Part shown: positions 17,139 through 25,945 of the stretch, one piece after another
How positions within the stretch are numbered: the first letter of the stretch is position 1
Layout of the letters: each line of letters starts with the position of its first letter
Assembly: GCF_905397375.1 (NCBI RefSeq)
Contig: NZ_CAJPVG010000010.1
Span: 107,333-171,332 of the forward strand
Reading direction: 5' to 3'
Length of the DNA stretch: 64,000 bases
Source: Ralstonia mannitolilytica
GTDB lineage: Bacteria; Pseudomonadota; Gammaproteobacteria; Burkholderiales; Burkholderiaceae
The notes under the pieces: model-generated
Database searches by the model: none
The model's input: only the letters and a program-made list of their open reading frames with translations
Told to the model about the DNA's origin: nothing
Position numbers and translations under genes: made by a program

Positions 17139-19118
17139 ATGTTTGGCAAGTTGAGTCTGGAGGCCATTCCGCTGCACGAGCCCATCGTGGTCGTGACGGT
17201 GTCGGCCATTCTGCTGGGTGGGGCAGGGCTGGTGGGCCTGATCACCTATCTCAAGAAGTGGTCGTATCTCTGGAATGAGTGGATCACCTCGGTCGACCAC
17301 AAGAAGATCGGCGTGATGTACTGCATTCTGGCCATCGTGATGCTGCTGCGCGGCTTTGCCGACGCCATCATGATGCGCTCGCAACTGGCAGTCGCCTCGG
17401 GCGGCGGTGCCGGCTATCTGCCGCCTGAGCACTACGACCAGATCTTTACCGCGCACGGCGTGATCATGATTTTCTTCATGGCCATGCCGCTGATGACGGG
17501 CCTGATCAACCTGATCGTGCCGCTGCAGATCGGCGCGCGCGACGTGGCCTTCCCGTTCCTGAACACGCTGTCGTTCTGGCTGGCGGCTGCCGGTGTGGTG
17601 CTGATCAACGTGTCGCTGGGCGTGGGCGAATTCGCCCGCACCGGCTGGCTGGCGTACCCACCGCTGTCGGAGCTGGCTTACAGCCCCGGCGTGGGGGTCG
17701 ACTACTACATCTGGGCGTTGCAGATATCTGGCCTCGGGACATTGCTGACCGGCGTGAACTTCGTCGCGACCATCTTCAAGATGCGCGCGCCGGGCATGAC
17801 GCTGATGCGCATGCCGATCTTCACCTGGACCTCGCTGTGCTCGATGATCCTGGTCGTGGCCGCCTTCCCGGTGCTGACCGTGGCGCTGGCGCTGCTGGGC
17901 GCCGACCGCTACCTCGACATGCACTTCTTCACGAACGAACTGGGCGGCAACGCCATGCTGTACGTGAACCTGATCTGGATCTGGGGCCACCCCGAGGTGT
18001 ACATCCTGATCCTGCCGGCGTTCGGCATGTTCTCGGAAATCGTCTCGACGTTCTCGCGCAAGAAGCTGTTCGGCTACACGTCGATAGTGTGGGCAACCGC
18101 CGGCATCACCGTGCTGTCGTTCCTGGTGTGGCTGCACCACTTCTTCACCATGGGCTCGGGTGCGAACGTCAACGCGTTCTTCGGCATCGCGACGATGATC
18201 ATCTCGATCCCGACGGGCGTGAAGATCTTCAATTGGCTGTTCACGATGTACCGCGGCCGCGTCGAGCTGAACTCGATGATGCTGTGGACGATCGGCTTCA
18301 TGATCACCTTCGTGATCGGCGGCATGACCGGCGTGCTGCTGGCCGTGCCGGGCGCCGACTTCCTGCTGCACAACAGCCTGTTCCTGATCGCCCACTTCCA
18401 CAACACCATCATCGGTGGCGTGGTGTTCGGCTACCTGGCTGGTATCACCTACTGGTTCCCGAAGGCCTTCGGCTTCAAGCTGGACGAGAAGTGGGGCAAG
18501 CGCGCCTTCTGGTGCTGGTTCGTGGGCTTCTACACGGCGTTCATGCCGCTGTATGTGCTGGGCTTCATGGGCATGACGCGCCGTCTGAACCATACCGACA
18601 ACCCGGCATGGCAGCCGTGGCTGATCGTCGCCGTGATCGGCGCCGCCATCATCGCCTGTGGTATCGCTTCGCAGCTGATCCAGATCTTCGTCAGTATCCG
18701 CAACCGCCACGCACTGGCGGATGTGACCGGCGACCCGTGGGGCGGCCGTACGCTGGAATGGGCGACGTCGTCGCCGCCGGCGCACTACAACTTCCCGGTG
18801 CTGCCCGTCGTGCGCGACATCGACGCCTTCGCCGACATGAAGGCGCGCGGTGAAGTACCGACGCAGGCCGCGGCCAGCTACGAGAAGATCCACATGCCGA
18901 AGAACACCGGCGCCGGGTTCTTCATCGGCATGTTCTCGGTGGTGATGGGCTTCGCGCTGATCTGGCACATCTGGTGGATGGCCGTGCTTGGCCTGGCCGG
19001 CATGATCGTCAGCTTCATCCTCCGCAGCAACAACGACGACATCGATTACTACGTGCCCGCTCACGAGGTCCACGAGACCGAGTCGGCCTACTTCCAACGT
19101 ATCGGTTCGCAGGCGTAA
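17139..19118 (+). CDS. cyoB: Cytochrome bo3 quinol oxidase subunit I
   Basis: Catalytic heme-copper subunit of 659 aa. With the ATG at 17139 (AGGAG 6 nt upstream) every metal ligand falls on the E. coli CyoB number: His106 and His421 for low-spin heme b, His284, His333 and His334 for CuB, His419 for heme o. The D- and K-channel context is the A-family type, with the GHPEVY cross-linked His-Tyr motif present (H284/Y288). A TTG at 17133 in frame is less likely. It oxidises ubiquinol, reduces O2 to water and pumps protons. Confidence 0.97.
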   Translation: MFGKLSLEAIPLHEPIVVVTVSAILLGGAGLVGLITYLKKWSYLWNEWITSVDHKKIGVMYCILAIVMLLRGFADAIMMRSQLAVASGGGAGYLPPEHYDQIFTAHGVIMIFFMAMPLMTGLINLIVPLQIGARDVAFPFLNTLSFWLAAAGVVLINVSLGVGEFARTGWLAYPPLSELAYSPGVGVDYYIWALQISGLGTLLTGVNFVATIFKMRAPGMTLMRMPIFTWTSLCSMILVVAAFPVLTVALALLGADRYLDMHFFTNELGGNAMLYVNLIWIWGHPEVYILILPAFGMFSEIVSTFSRKKLFGYTSIVWATAGITVLSFLVWLHHFFTMGSGANVNAFFGIATMIISIPTGVKIFNWLFTMYRGRVELNSMMLWTIGFMITFVIGGMTGVLLAVPGADFLLHNSLFLIAHFHNTIIGGVVFGYLAGITYWFPKAFGFKLDEKWGKRAFWCWFVGFYTAFMPLYVLGFMGMTRRLNHTDNPAWQPWLIVAVIGAAIIACGIASQLIQIFVSIRNRHALADVTGDPWGGRTLEWATSSPPAHYNFPVLPVVRDIDAFADMKARGEVPTQAAASYEKIHMPKNTGAGFFIGMFSVVMGFALIWHIWWMAVLGLAGMIVSFILRSNNDDIDYYVPAHEVHETESAYFQRIGSQA

Positions 19119-19121
19119 ACC

Positions 19122-19757
19122 ATGGCTACCAATGTTCTAGACGGCCACGCGGCGCACGCCGCCGCGCATGGCCACGCGCATGACCATGCGCACCACCACG
19201 ATGCCGCAGACACCAAGGTCTTCGGCTTCTGGGTGTACCTGATGAGCGACTTGATCATCTTCGCGTCGCTGTTTGCCACGTTCTGCGTGCTGCGCGGTGC
19301 GACGGCGGGCGGCCCGACGGGCAAGGAGCTCTTCGATCTGTCGTACGTGGCGATCGAAACCGGCATCCTGCTGGTGTCGTCCATCACCTACGGCATGGTG
19401 ATGATCAGCCTGCAGAACGGCCGCAAGGATCAGGTGATGCTGTGGCTGGGCATCACGTTCCTGCTGGGCGCCGCGTTCGTCGGCATGGAAATCAACGAGT
19501 TCCACCACCTGATCGCGGAAGGCGCGGGTCCGAACCGCAGCGCGTTCCTGTCGTCGTTCTTCGTGCTGGTCGGCACGCACGGTCTGCACGTCGCGAGCGG
19601 CCTGCTGTGGATCGCCGTCCTGATGTGGCAGATCAGCCGCAAGGGCCTGACGCAGACGCAATCGACGCGCCTGGCGTGCCTGTCGCTGTTCTGGCACTTC
19701 TTGGACGTGGTGTGGATCGGCGTGTTTACCGTCGTGTATCTGCTGGGAGCGATGTAA
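19122..19757 (+). CDS. cyoC: Cytochrome bo3 quinol oxidase subunit III
   Basis: Five-helix subunit of 211 aa (COX3 family): FGFWVYLMSDLIIFASLFATFCVL, ETGILLVSSITYGMVMIS, FVLVGTHGLHVASGLLWIAVLMWQ, and FWHFLDVVWIGVFTVVYLLGAM. The N-terminal 30 residues before the first helix are unusually histidine-rich, with nine His between residues 9 and 26, possibly a metal-binding tail. It starts 3 bp after cyoB and abuts cyoD without a gap. Confidence 0.96.
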   Translation: MATNVLDGHAAHAAAHGHAHDHAHHHDAADTKVFGFWVYLMSDLIIFASLFATFCVLRGATAGGPTGKELFDLSYVAIETGILLVSSITYGMVMISLQNGRKDQVMLWLGITFLLGAAFVGMEINEFHHLIAEGAGPNRSAFLSSFFVLVGTHGLHVASGLLWIAVLMWQISRKGLTQTQSTRLACLSLFWHFLDVVWIGVFTVVYLLGAM

Positions 19758-20126
19758 ATGGAACAGACCAACGCAACGACCGTCGTCGCGCATGATGACG
19801 CCCAAGGCCATGCCGCCGGCGGCGCAGGCCATGCCACGGTTAAGGGCTACCTGATCGGCTTCGTGCTGGCCGTGATCCTGACCGTCATCCCGTTCAAGAT
19901 GGTCATGGACGGCGGCTATTCGCACCAGACCGTGCTGGTGACGGTGATGGCCCTGGCCGTGGTCCAGATCGTCGTGCACCTGATCTATTTCCTGCACCTG
20001 GACGGCTCGTCGGCTCAGCGCTGGAACGTGATGGCCTTCCTGTTCACGCTGCTGATCCTGGCGATTGTGATCGTCGGCTCGCTGTGGGTCATGCACAACA
20101 TGAATGCCAACATGATGACGATGTAA
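19758..20126 (+). CDS. cyoD: Cytochrome bo3 quinol oxidase subunit IV
   Basis: Small three-helix subunit of 122 aa (COX4_pro family), with GYLIGFVLAVILTVIPFKMVM, VTVMALAVVQIVVHLIYFLHLD and VMAFLFTLLILAIVIVGSLWVMHNMNANMM. The ATG immediately follows the cyoC stop codon. It ends the operon; the heme o synthase gene cyoE, usually next, is not here, so heme o must come from a gene elsewhere. Confidence 0.96.
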   Translation: MEQTNATTVVAHDDAQGHAAGGAGHATVKGYLIGFVLAVILTVIPFKMVMDGGYSHQTVLVTVMALAVVQIVVHLIYFLHLDGSSAQRWNVMAFLFTLLILAIVIVGSLWVMHNMNANMMTM

Positions 20127-20156
20127 CGCAGGCCTGGCCTCCTGCAACGCCGGAAG

Positions 20157-20183
20157 GGCGCCCCCAGCGGGCGCCTTTTCTTT
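20157..20183 (+). terminator. Terminator of cyoABCD
   Basis: Stem GGCGCCC (20157-20163) pairs with GGGCGCC (20169-20175) and is followed by TTTTCTTTT. It lies about 30 bp after the cyoD stop. Confidence 0.93.
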
Positions 20184-20274
20184 TGCCCATGCGGCTTGGC
20201 ATCCTGGCTTTGCTACACTCCGCAGGTTCCCCAATTCGAGCGGTTTTCTCCGCTTTTACGCCCGCTTTTTACCT

Positions 20275-21942
20275 ATGTCACAGTACGTTTTCACGATGAA
20301 CCGCGTGGGCAAGATCGTTCCGCCCAAGCGCCAGATTCTCAAGGACATCTCGCTGTCGTTCTTTCCCGGTGCCAAGATCGGCGTGCTGGGCCTGAACGGT
20401 TCTGGCAAGTCGACGCTGCTGAAGATCATGGCGGGCATCGACAAGGACATCGAAGGCGAAGCCACGCCGATGCCGAACCTGAACATCGGCTACCTGCCGC
20501 AGGAGCCGCAGCTCGATCCGGCAAAGACCGTGCGCGAGGAAGTCGAAAGCGGCATGGGCGAAGTGATGGACGCGCAGAAGCAGCTCGAAGCCATCTACGC
20601 CGCCTATGCCGAGCCCGACGCCGATTTCGACAAGCTGGCCGAAGAACAGGCGCGCCTGGAGGCGATCATCGCGGCCGGTGCAGGCGACAACGTCGAACTG
20701 CAGCTCGAAATTGCCGCCGACGCGCTGCGCCTGCCGCCGTGGGATGCCAGGATCGAGCACCTCTCGGGCGGTGAAAAGCGCCGCGTCGCGCTGTGCAAGC
20801 TGCTGCTTTCGCGCCCCGACATGCTCCTGCTGGACGAACCGACCAACCACCTGGACGCCGAATCGGTGGATTGGCTCGAGCAGTTCCTCACGCGCTTCCC
20901 GGGCACCGTCGTGGCCGTGACCCACGACCGCTACTTCCTCGACAACGCCGCCGAGTGGATCCTCGAACTGGACCGTGGCCACGGCATCCCCTGGAAGGGC
21001 AACTACAGCTCGTGGCTCGACCAGAAGGAGACGCGCCTGAAGCAGGAAGAGGCCACGGAATCGGCCCGCCAGAAGGCGCTGAAGAAGGAACTCGAATGGG
21101 TGCGCCAGAACCCGAAGGGCCGCCAGGCCAAGTCGAAGGCGCGTCTGGCCCGCTTTGACGAGCTCAACAGCCAGGAATATCAAAAGCGCAACGAAACGCA
21201 GGAAATCTTCATTCCCGCCGGCGAGCGCCTGGGCAATGAGGTGATCGAATTCCAGAACGTGAGCAAGAGCTACGGCGACCGCCTGCTGATCGACAACCTC
21301 AGCTTTACGATTCCGCCTGGCGCCATCGTGGGCATCATCGGTCCGAACGGCGCGGGCAAGTCAACGCTGTTCCGCATGATCACCGGCAAGGAGCAGCCGG
21401 ACTCCGGCACCATCAAGATCGGCCCGACCGTCAAGCTCGCCTACGTGGACCAGAGCCGCGATGCGCTGTCCGCCGACAAGACCGTCTTCGAAGAGATCTC
21501 GGGCGGCGCCGACATCCTGACCGTCGGCAAGTACGAAACGCCGTCGCGTGCGTACATCGGCCGCTTCAACTTCAAGGGCGGCGATCAGCAGAAGCAGGTC
21601 GGCACGCTCTCCGGTGGCGAGCGCGGGCGCCTGCACCTGGCCAAGACGCTGATCTCGGGCGGCAACGTGCTGCTGCTGGACGAGCCGTCGAACGACCTCG
21701 ACGTGGAAACGCTGCGTGCGCTGGAAGACGCGCTGCTGGAGTTTGCCGGCTGCGTGATGGTGATCTCGCACGACCGCTGGTTCCTGGACCGGATCGCCAC
21801 GCACATCATCGCGTTTGAGGGCGATTCGCACGTCGAATTCTTCCCGGGCAACTACCAGGAATACGAAGCCGACAAGAAAAAGCGCCTGGGCGAAGAGGGC
21901 GCCAAGCCCAAGCGCATCCGCTACAAGCCGGTCGTTCGTTAA
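20275..21942 (+). CDS. ettA: Energy-dependent translational throttle EttA (ABC-F ATPase)
   Basis: ABC-F protein of 555 aa without membrane segments; it binds the ribosomal E-site and gates the first elongation step by ATP/ADP ratio. Two ATPase domains: Walker A GLNGSGKST (39-47) with LSGGEKRRVALCKLL and LLLDEPTNHLD; and GPNGAGKST with LSGGERGRLHLAKTL and LLLDEPSNDLD. The linker with basic coiled-coil (KQEEATESARQKALKKELEWVRQNPKGRQAKSKARL) is the P-site tRNA interaction motif. The length matches E. coli EttA. No obvious Shine-Dalgarno. Confidence 0.95.
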   Translation: MSQYVFTMNRVGKIVPPKRQILKDISLSFFPGAKIGVLGLNGSGKSTLLKIMAGIDKDIEGEATPMPNLNIGYLPQEPQLDPAKTVREEVESGMGEVMDAQKQLEAIYAAYAEPDADFDKLAEEQARLEAIIAAGAGDNVELQLEIAADALRLPPWDARIEHLSGGEKRRVALCKLLLSRPDMLLLDEPTNHLDAESVDWLEQFLTRFPGTVVAVTHDRYFLDNAAEWILELDRGHGIPWKGNYSSWLDQKETRLKQEEATESARQKALKKELEWVRQNPKGRQAKSKARLARFDELNSQEYQKRNETQEIFIPAGERLGNEVIEFQNVSKSYGDRLLIDNLSFTIPPGAIVGIIGPNGAGKSTLFRMITGKEQPDSGTIKIGPTVKLAYVDQSRDALSADKTVFEEISGGADILTVGKYETPSRAYIGRFNFKGGDQQKQVGTLSGGERGRLHLAKTLISGGNVLLLDEPSNDLDVETLRALEDALLEFAGCVMVISHDRWFLDRIATHIIAFEGDSHVEFFPGNYQEYEADKKKRLGEEGAKPKRIRYKPVVR

Positions 21943-21949
21943 AGGAAAC

Positions 21950-21979
21950 GCGCGGGCTTGCCGGCCCGCGCTCCTTTTT
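21950..21979 (+). terminator. Terminator of ettA
   Basis: GCGCGGGC (21950-21957) pairs with GCCCGCGC (21964-21971) and is followed by TCCTTTTT. It lies 8 bp after the ettA stop. Confidence 0.92.
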
Positions 21980-22211
21980 AAGGCGACCGGTCGGCCTCGA
22001 CCGGCGGCAACGCGTCGAGGTTGCTGTCGAACTCGATGCGCTTGTGCGAGCCGTCACAGAACGGTTTGTTCAACGAATGCCCGCATCGGCACAGCCAGAC
22101 CTGGTCTGCTGCCACTGTCAACTCGCGCCCGTTCTGGGTGACGATCCGAAAGCTTCCCTTGATGTGACACGGCCCGTTGTTGCGGACCGTGACGACCACG
22201 TCGTCGGCCAT
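21978..22211 (-). CDS. CDGSH iron-sulfur domain protein
   Basis: Protein of 77 aa with one complete CDGSH [2Fe-2S] motif, CRCGHSLNKPFCDGSH, at about 41-56, giving three Cys and one His ligand as in mitoNEET. The N-terminal beta-rich part (VRNNGPCHIKGSFRIV) is typical of the bacterial small CDGSH proteins. The role in bacteria is poorly defined (redox or Fe-S transfer). It overlaps the ettA terminator and is followed upstream by the YbaK-like gene in the same direction. Confidence 0.93.
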   Translation of the reverse strand: MADDVVVTVRNNGPCHIKGSFRIVTQNGRELTVAADQVWLCRCGHSLNKPFCDGSHKRIEFDSNLDALPPVEADRSP

Positions 22212-22231
22212 GATGGCCTCCTGCGAACAGC

Positions 22232-22720
22232 TCAGAACAGCACGCCCTGCATGCGATAGGCGAAGCGCGCGGGCTTGGCATCGCGCATCAGCGCCATGAA
22301 CTGGTCCATGTCCATGTGGACCACGTTCTCGTGGTCGCCGGCTTCGAAGTACACATCGCCGTGGGTCATGAGGCTGCTATCGATGTAGGTCGGCATGCCG
22401 TACGCCATGCCCACCGGCGGCACGGCCCCCACGTCGCAGTCCTTGAAGACTTCGCGCAGCTCCGATTCGTCGGCCAGCGTCAGATCCTGACGGCCCGACT
22501 CCTTTTGCAGTTCCGAGAGATGCAGGTGGTACGTCGAGGGCAGCACGGCCGCCACGTAGCCGAGCTTGTCTTCGAGCAGCAGCGTCTTGGCCAGACGGTC
22601 GCCGGGCACGTGCGCGACCTGCGCCGTTTCAGTGCTGGTGTGGCTGTGCGGATGGCGAATCACCTCGTACAGGCAGCCTTTGCTGCGCAGGCAGCTGTCG
22701 AGGGTGCTGGAGATCGACAT
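22232..22720 (-). CDS. YbaK/EbsC-family aminoacyl-tRNA deacylase
   Basis: Protein of 162 aa in the YbaK/ProX editing superfamily, which hydrolyses mischarged tRNAs (Cys-tRNA-Pro, Ala-tRNA-Pro and others). Seen: THTSTETAQVAHVPGDRLAKTLLLEDK, with the conserved Lys of the active site, AVLPSTYHLHLSELQKE, and VGAVPPVGMAYGMPTYIDSSL carrying the conserved GxxxP loop. The exact tRNA substrate cannot be read. It lies 20 bp upstream of the CDGSH gene, likely one transcript. Confidence 0.85.
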   Translation of the reverse strand: MSISSTLDSCLRSKGCLYEVIRHPHSHTSTETAQVAHVPGDRLAKTLLLEDKLGYVAAVLPSTYHLHLSELQKESGRQDLTLADESELREVFKDCDVGAVPPVGMAYGMPTYIDSSLMTHGDVYFEAGDHENVVHMDMDQFMALMRDAKPARFAYRMQGVLF

Positions 22721-22814
22721 GGCGTCCTCCCGTATGGGTTGGCGGCCCGCGGCGGAATTGCTGTGGCCGCTACGTCAGCATAGGTCGGTTTCGCGCTGGT
22801 GCGAGGATAGGGCA

Positions 22815-22846
22815 CAAAAGCATCGGGCCGCTCAGATGAGCGGCCC
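22815..22846 (-). terminator. Terminator of the small secreted protein gene
   Basis: On the minus strand GGGCCGCTC (22846-22838) pairs with GAGCGGCCC (22833-22825) over a 4-nt loop, with CTTTTG following. Confidence 0.8.
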
Positions 22847-22871
22847 GGGCAGGACGTCGAACTGGAGCGGT

Positions 22872-23177
22872 TCAGCGCCAGCCGTGGCATTCGCGCCATT
22901 CGTGTTCGCGCCAGGCGTGCTCACGCCATTCGTGGCGGCGCCAGGCACGTTCGCGCCAATCGTCGCGGTAGTAACCGCCGTAGACCACAGGGGCGGGCGC
23001 GTAGACCGGCGCCGGGCGATACACGACCGGGGGCGGCGGCACATATACAGGCGCCGGGGCGACATACACCGGTGCCGGCACGCCAATCGACACGCCAACG
23101 TCCACGTGCGCCAGCGCGGCCGTCGAGGCGCACAGCGCGGCGCCACCCAGAACGAATGCGAGCAGTGTGCGTTTCAT
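22872..23177 (-). CDS. Small secreted repeat protein (PAPVY and HEWRE repeats)
   Basis: Protein of 101 aa with a clear signal peptide (MKRTLLAFVLGGAALCASTAALA). The mature N-half is a Pro/Val/Tyr tract with repeated PAPVY/VYVPPPP units ending APAPVVYGGYY. The C-half is built of five short tandem units of the type HEWRE/HAWRE, rich in Trp, Arg, His and Glu. No enzymatic domain. Similar YXWXRREWR-type periplasmic proteins are common in Burkholderiales and are of unknown role. AAGGAGAAGC gives a good ribosome site. Confidence 0.85.
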   Translation of the reverse strand: MKRTLLAFVLGGAALCASTAALAHVDVGVSIGVPAPVYVAPAPVYVPPPPVVYRPAPVYAPAPVVYGGYYRDDWRERAWRRHEWREHAWREHEWRECHGWR

Positions 23178-23307
23178 GATGCTTCTCCTTACGGTTGCGA
23201 GGCCGGGCCGTTGTGCCGTCGACTTCGTATATCAAGTTCGTGATGCCATTCTATGAATCGGAGCCCGGTTCAGGTGATACGCAAATCCTACCGATGTAAC
23301 GGAAAGT

Positions 23308-23341
23308 TAAAACGCCCCATCGGCAAGAGCCGGATGGGGCG
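23308..23341 (-). terminator. Terminator of opgGH
   Basis: On the minus strand CGCCCCAT (23341-23334) pairs with ATGGGGCG (23320-23313), with an inner CGGC/GCCG hairpin, then TTTTAAC. It lies about 25 bp after the opgH stop. Confidence 0.9.
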
Positions 23342-23365
23342 CGGCGATTCGTGCCTGCGTCGTGT

Positions 23366-25945
23366 TCAGGCCTGGGCGGGCGGTCGCCACGCTGCACGCT
23401 GTTCGGGTGACGACCACACCGCAAGATGCAGCGCCGACAGCGAAAACGGATCCGAGAGCAGTACCAGCTTCTGCTTGCCCGTGAGCTTGTCCGGGCCCAC
23501 TTGCAGCGCGTGTCGCACCGTCGCCTCCCGCACGGCGACCAAGCGCGGATCGTGTGGAAAGCGCGCCGTGCCGATCGCGCACATCAGGGCGTTCGTGACG
23601 GGATCGACGACAGCCTGGCGGAAGTCCGGCATCGGCGGCGCATTGCGCAGGTGCTTGCGCATGGCGCGCAGCTCGCGCGGCGGACGCACCTCTTCGGGAA
23701 TCATGAACAGCCGCAGGCGGCGCATGCGCCGGCCCAGGCTGACTCGGCTCGAGAACACCGACAGCGGAATGGAGATGACCAACGCCCCGACCACCGGCGA
23801 CAGCCACCACAGGAAGCTCGGGTTCAGCCAGTACACCAGCGCGGCCCACACGATGCCGATGAGAGTGTGCAGCCCATGGCGGCGGAAGGCGTCGCTCCAG
23901 TGGGTCTGTGCGTCTTCCCGCGGTGGCGACTTCCAGTGCACCTTCCAGCCGAGGAATGCCGCCGTCACGAAACGCGTGTGGAACAGCATGCGCACCGGCG
24001 CAGCCAGCACCGAGAACGCCGCTTCGATCACCATCGACAGCGCCAGGTGCAGCGCACCCCCGAACCGCTTCGGGCCCTGCGCCCACAGCACCAGCACGCT
24101 CAGTATCTTCGGCAGGAACAGCACCGTGGCCGTGGCCGAGAACAGCGCCGCAGCCTTTTCCGGGTGCCATTCCGGCCAGATTGGGAACAGCTGGCGCGGC
24201 TGCGTGAAGTACTCCGGCGCGATCAGCGTGTGCTTGGCCAGCAGCGCCGTCGACAGCAGCAGGAACAGGAACCACAGCGGCGCCGAGAGGTACGCCATCA
24301 CACCGGTGATGAACACCGCGCGATGCACGCGATGGAACCCTGGGGCGCCAAACAGGCGGAAGTTCATCAGGTTGCCGTGGCACCAGCGGCGGTCGCGGCC
24401 CAGTTCGTCCAGCAGATTGGGCGGCATCTCTTCGTAGCTGCCGTCAAGGTCGTAGGCAATCCAGACGGCCCAGCCGGCGCGGCGCATCAGCGCGGCCTCG
24501 ACGAAGTCGTGCGACATGATCTCGCCCGACAGCGACCCCTTGCCCGGAATCGGCGCGAGTGCGCAGTGCTTGATGAACGGGTCCAGCCGGATGATGGCGT
24601 TGTGGCCCCAGTAGTGCGATTCGCCCAGTTGCCAGTAGTGCAGGCCCGCCGTGAAGAGCGGCCCGTACACGCGCGTGGCGAACTGCTGGATGCGCGCATA
24701 CAGCGTATCGCGGCCGGCAGCGCGCGGTGCGGTCTGGATGATGCCGGCCGAAGGCGCGCCCTCCATCAATTGCACCAGGCGCGTCAGGCAATCGCCGCTC
24801 ATGACGCTGTCGGCGTCGAGCACGATCATGTAGCGGTACTTGCCGCCCCAGCGCCGGCAGAAGTCGTCGATGTTGCCGCTCTTGCGCTTCACCCGGTGCC
24901 GGCGCCAGCGGTAGAAGATGCGGCCGAAGCCGTTCAGCGCGCGACACAGGTGCAGCCAGGCGTCGGCCTCCGCGGTGCGGATGTCCGGGTCACCGGAATC
25001 CGACAGCACGAAAAAGTCGAAGTGTTCCAGGTGGCCCGTGCGCTCCAGCGATTCGTAGGTCGCGCGCAGCCCGGCAAACACGCGCTGCACGTCTTCGTTG
25101 GCGATCGGCATGACGATGGCGGTGCGCGCATCGTCCGGGATCACCGCATCGCGTGCGGCGCGGCGCGAGATGACAAAGCGGTCGCCATGGAAGGCCAGCA
25201 GCAGGAAGCCCGTGATGGCCGTCCAGAACCCCGCCGAGACCCAGCAGAACAGCACCGCGAACAGCACGATGATGACGGCTTCGAGCCAGTCGCGGCCGTG
25301 GTACGGCAGCACGGTGCTCATCGCCCAGGTGGCGGCGACGGTCTGGGCGATCATCAGCGCAAGCAGCGTCAGGCGCCGCCGCGTGCCGACGAAGCGCCAG
25401 ATGCCCTTCGGGTCCGGCGAGTCCGGCGCTTCATACGGCACCGGCTTCTTGCCGCCGTGCATCCAGCGCTCGACGGCCTTGCGCGCGCGCCAGATCGGCC
25501 CGAGCACCCACGGCCAAGGCACCATCGAGCGGCGCGCGGGCTGGGGCCCCGTGTCCAGATGAATGCGGCCTTCGCCGTCGTGCTGAATGGGCGGCGCCGG
25601 CTCGGCCGCGGGCTCCGCTGATGCGGCGTTCGCGCGCGTGGCGCCGTACGCGGCGTCCAGGCGCGTGCCCACGGATGCGTAGGCGGGCGCTTGCGCTTCC
25701 AGCGAGGTGGTCTGCGCGGCGTCGAGCTTTGCCAGGGCGCGGTGGAGCTTGGTCAGCGCAACGGCGTCGTCGTCGCCACGGCCGATGCCGGCATCGCGCA
25801 GCAGCGCCGCGCGTGCGTCTGGCGCCAGCGGCAGCGCCTCAAGATAACGATCGGCCACGGATTGCGCCGTGGCCGGGCCGGGGGTGGCAGGGCCCGCGGC
25901 GCCGCCGGTCTGGGCGGTCAGCCCGGGGGTAGCAGGTAGCTCCAC
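23366..25945 (-). CDS. opgH: Glucans biosynthesis glucosyltransferase H
   Basis: Inner-membrane GT2 glucosyltransferase of 859 aa that polymerises UDP-glucose into beta-1,2 osmoregulated periplasmic glucan backbones. The N-terminal about 130 residues are Ala/Pro-rich and cytoplasmic. Two helices (about 190-260) precede the catalytic domain with IVMPIANEDVQRVFAGL, VLDADSVMSGDCL (DxD), QTAPRA and RDRRWCHGN (QxxRW-like). Several C-terminal helices follow. The ATG lies inside the end of opgG (28 bp overlap), so the two are coupled. Confidence 0.95.
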   Translation of the reverse strand: MELPATPGLTAQTGGAAGPATPGPATAQSVADRYLEALPLAPDARAALLRDAGIGRGDDDAVALTKLHRALAKLDAAQTTSLEAQAPAYASVGTRLDAAYGATRANAASAEPAAEPAPPIQHDGEGRIHLDTGPQPARRSMVPWPWVLGPIWRARKAVERWMHGGKKPVPYEAPDSPDPKGIWRFVGTRRRLTLLALMIAQTVAATWAMSTVLPYHGRDWLEAVIIVLFAVLFCWVSAGFWTAITGFLLLAFHGDRFVISRRAARDAVIPDDARTAIVMPIANEDVQRVFAGLRATYESLERTGHLEHFDFFVLSDSGDPDIRTAEADAWLHLCRALNGFGRIFYRWRRHRVKRKSGNIDDFCRRWGGKYRYMIVLDADSVMSGDCLTRLVQLMEGAPSAGIIQTAPRAAGRDTLYARIQQFATRVYGPLFTAGLHYWQLGESHYWGHNAIIRLDPFIKHCALAPIPGKGSLSGEIMSHDFVEAALMRRAGWAVWIAYDLDGSYEEMPPNLLDELGRDRRWCHGNLMNFRLFGAPGFHRVHRAVFITGVMAYLSAPLWFLFLLLSTALLAKHTLIAPEYFTQPRQLFPIWPEWHPEKAAALFSATATVLFLPKILSVLVLWAQGPKRFGGALHLALSMVIEAAFSVLAAPVRMLFHTRFVTAAFLGWKVHWKSPPREDAQTHWSDAFRRHGLHTLIGIVWAALVYWLNPSFLWWLSPVVGALVISIPLSVFSSRVSLGRRMRRLRLFMIPEEVRPPRELRAMRKHLRNAPPMPDFRQAVVDPVTNALMCAIGTARFPHDPRLVAVREATVRHALQVGPDKLTGKQKLVLLSDPFSLSALHLAVWSSPEQRAAWRPPAQA

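Noticed and set aside
15723..19097. Open frame of over 1100 codons on the minus strand across cyoA and cyoB
   Set aside because: It is antisense to two certain genes, is rich in His/Arg/Gln/Asp as expected of a GC-skewed shadow frame, and has no domain.
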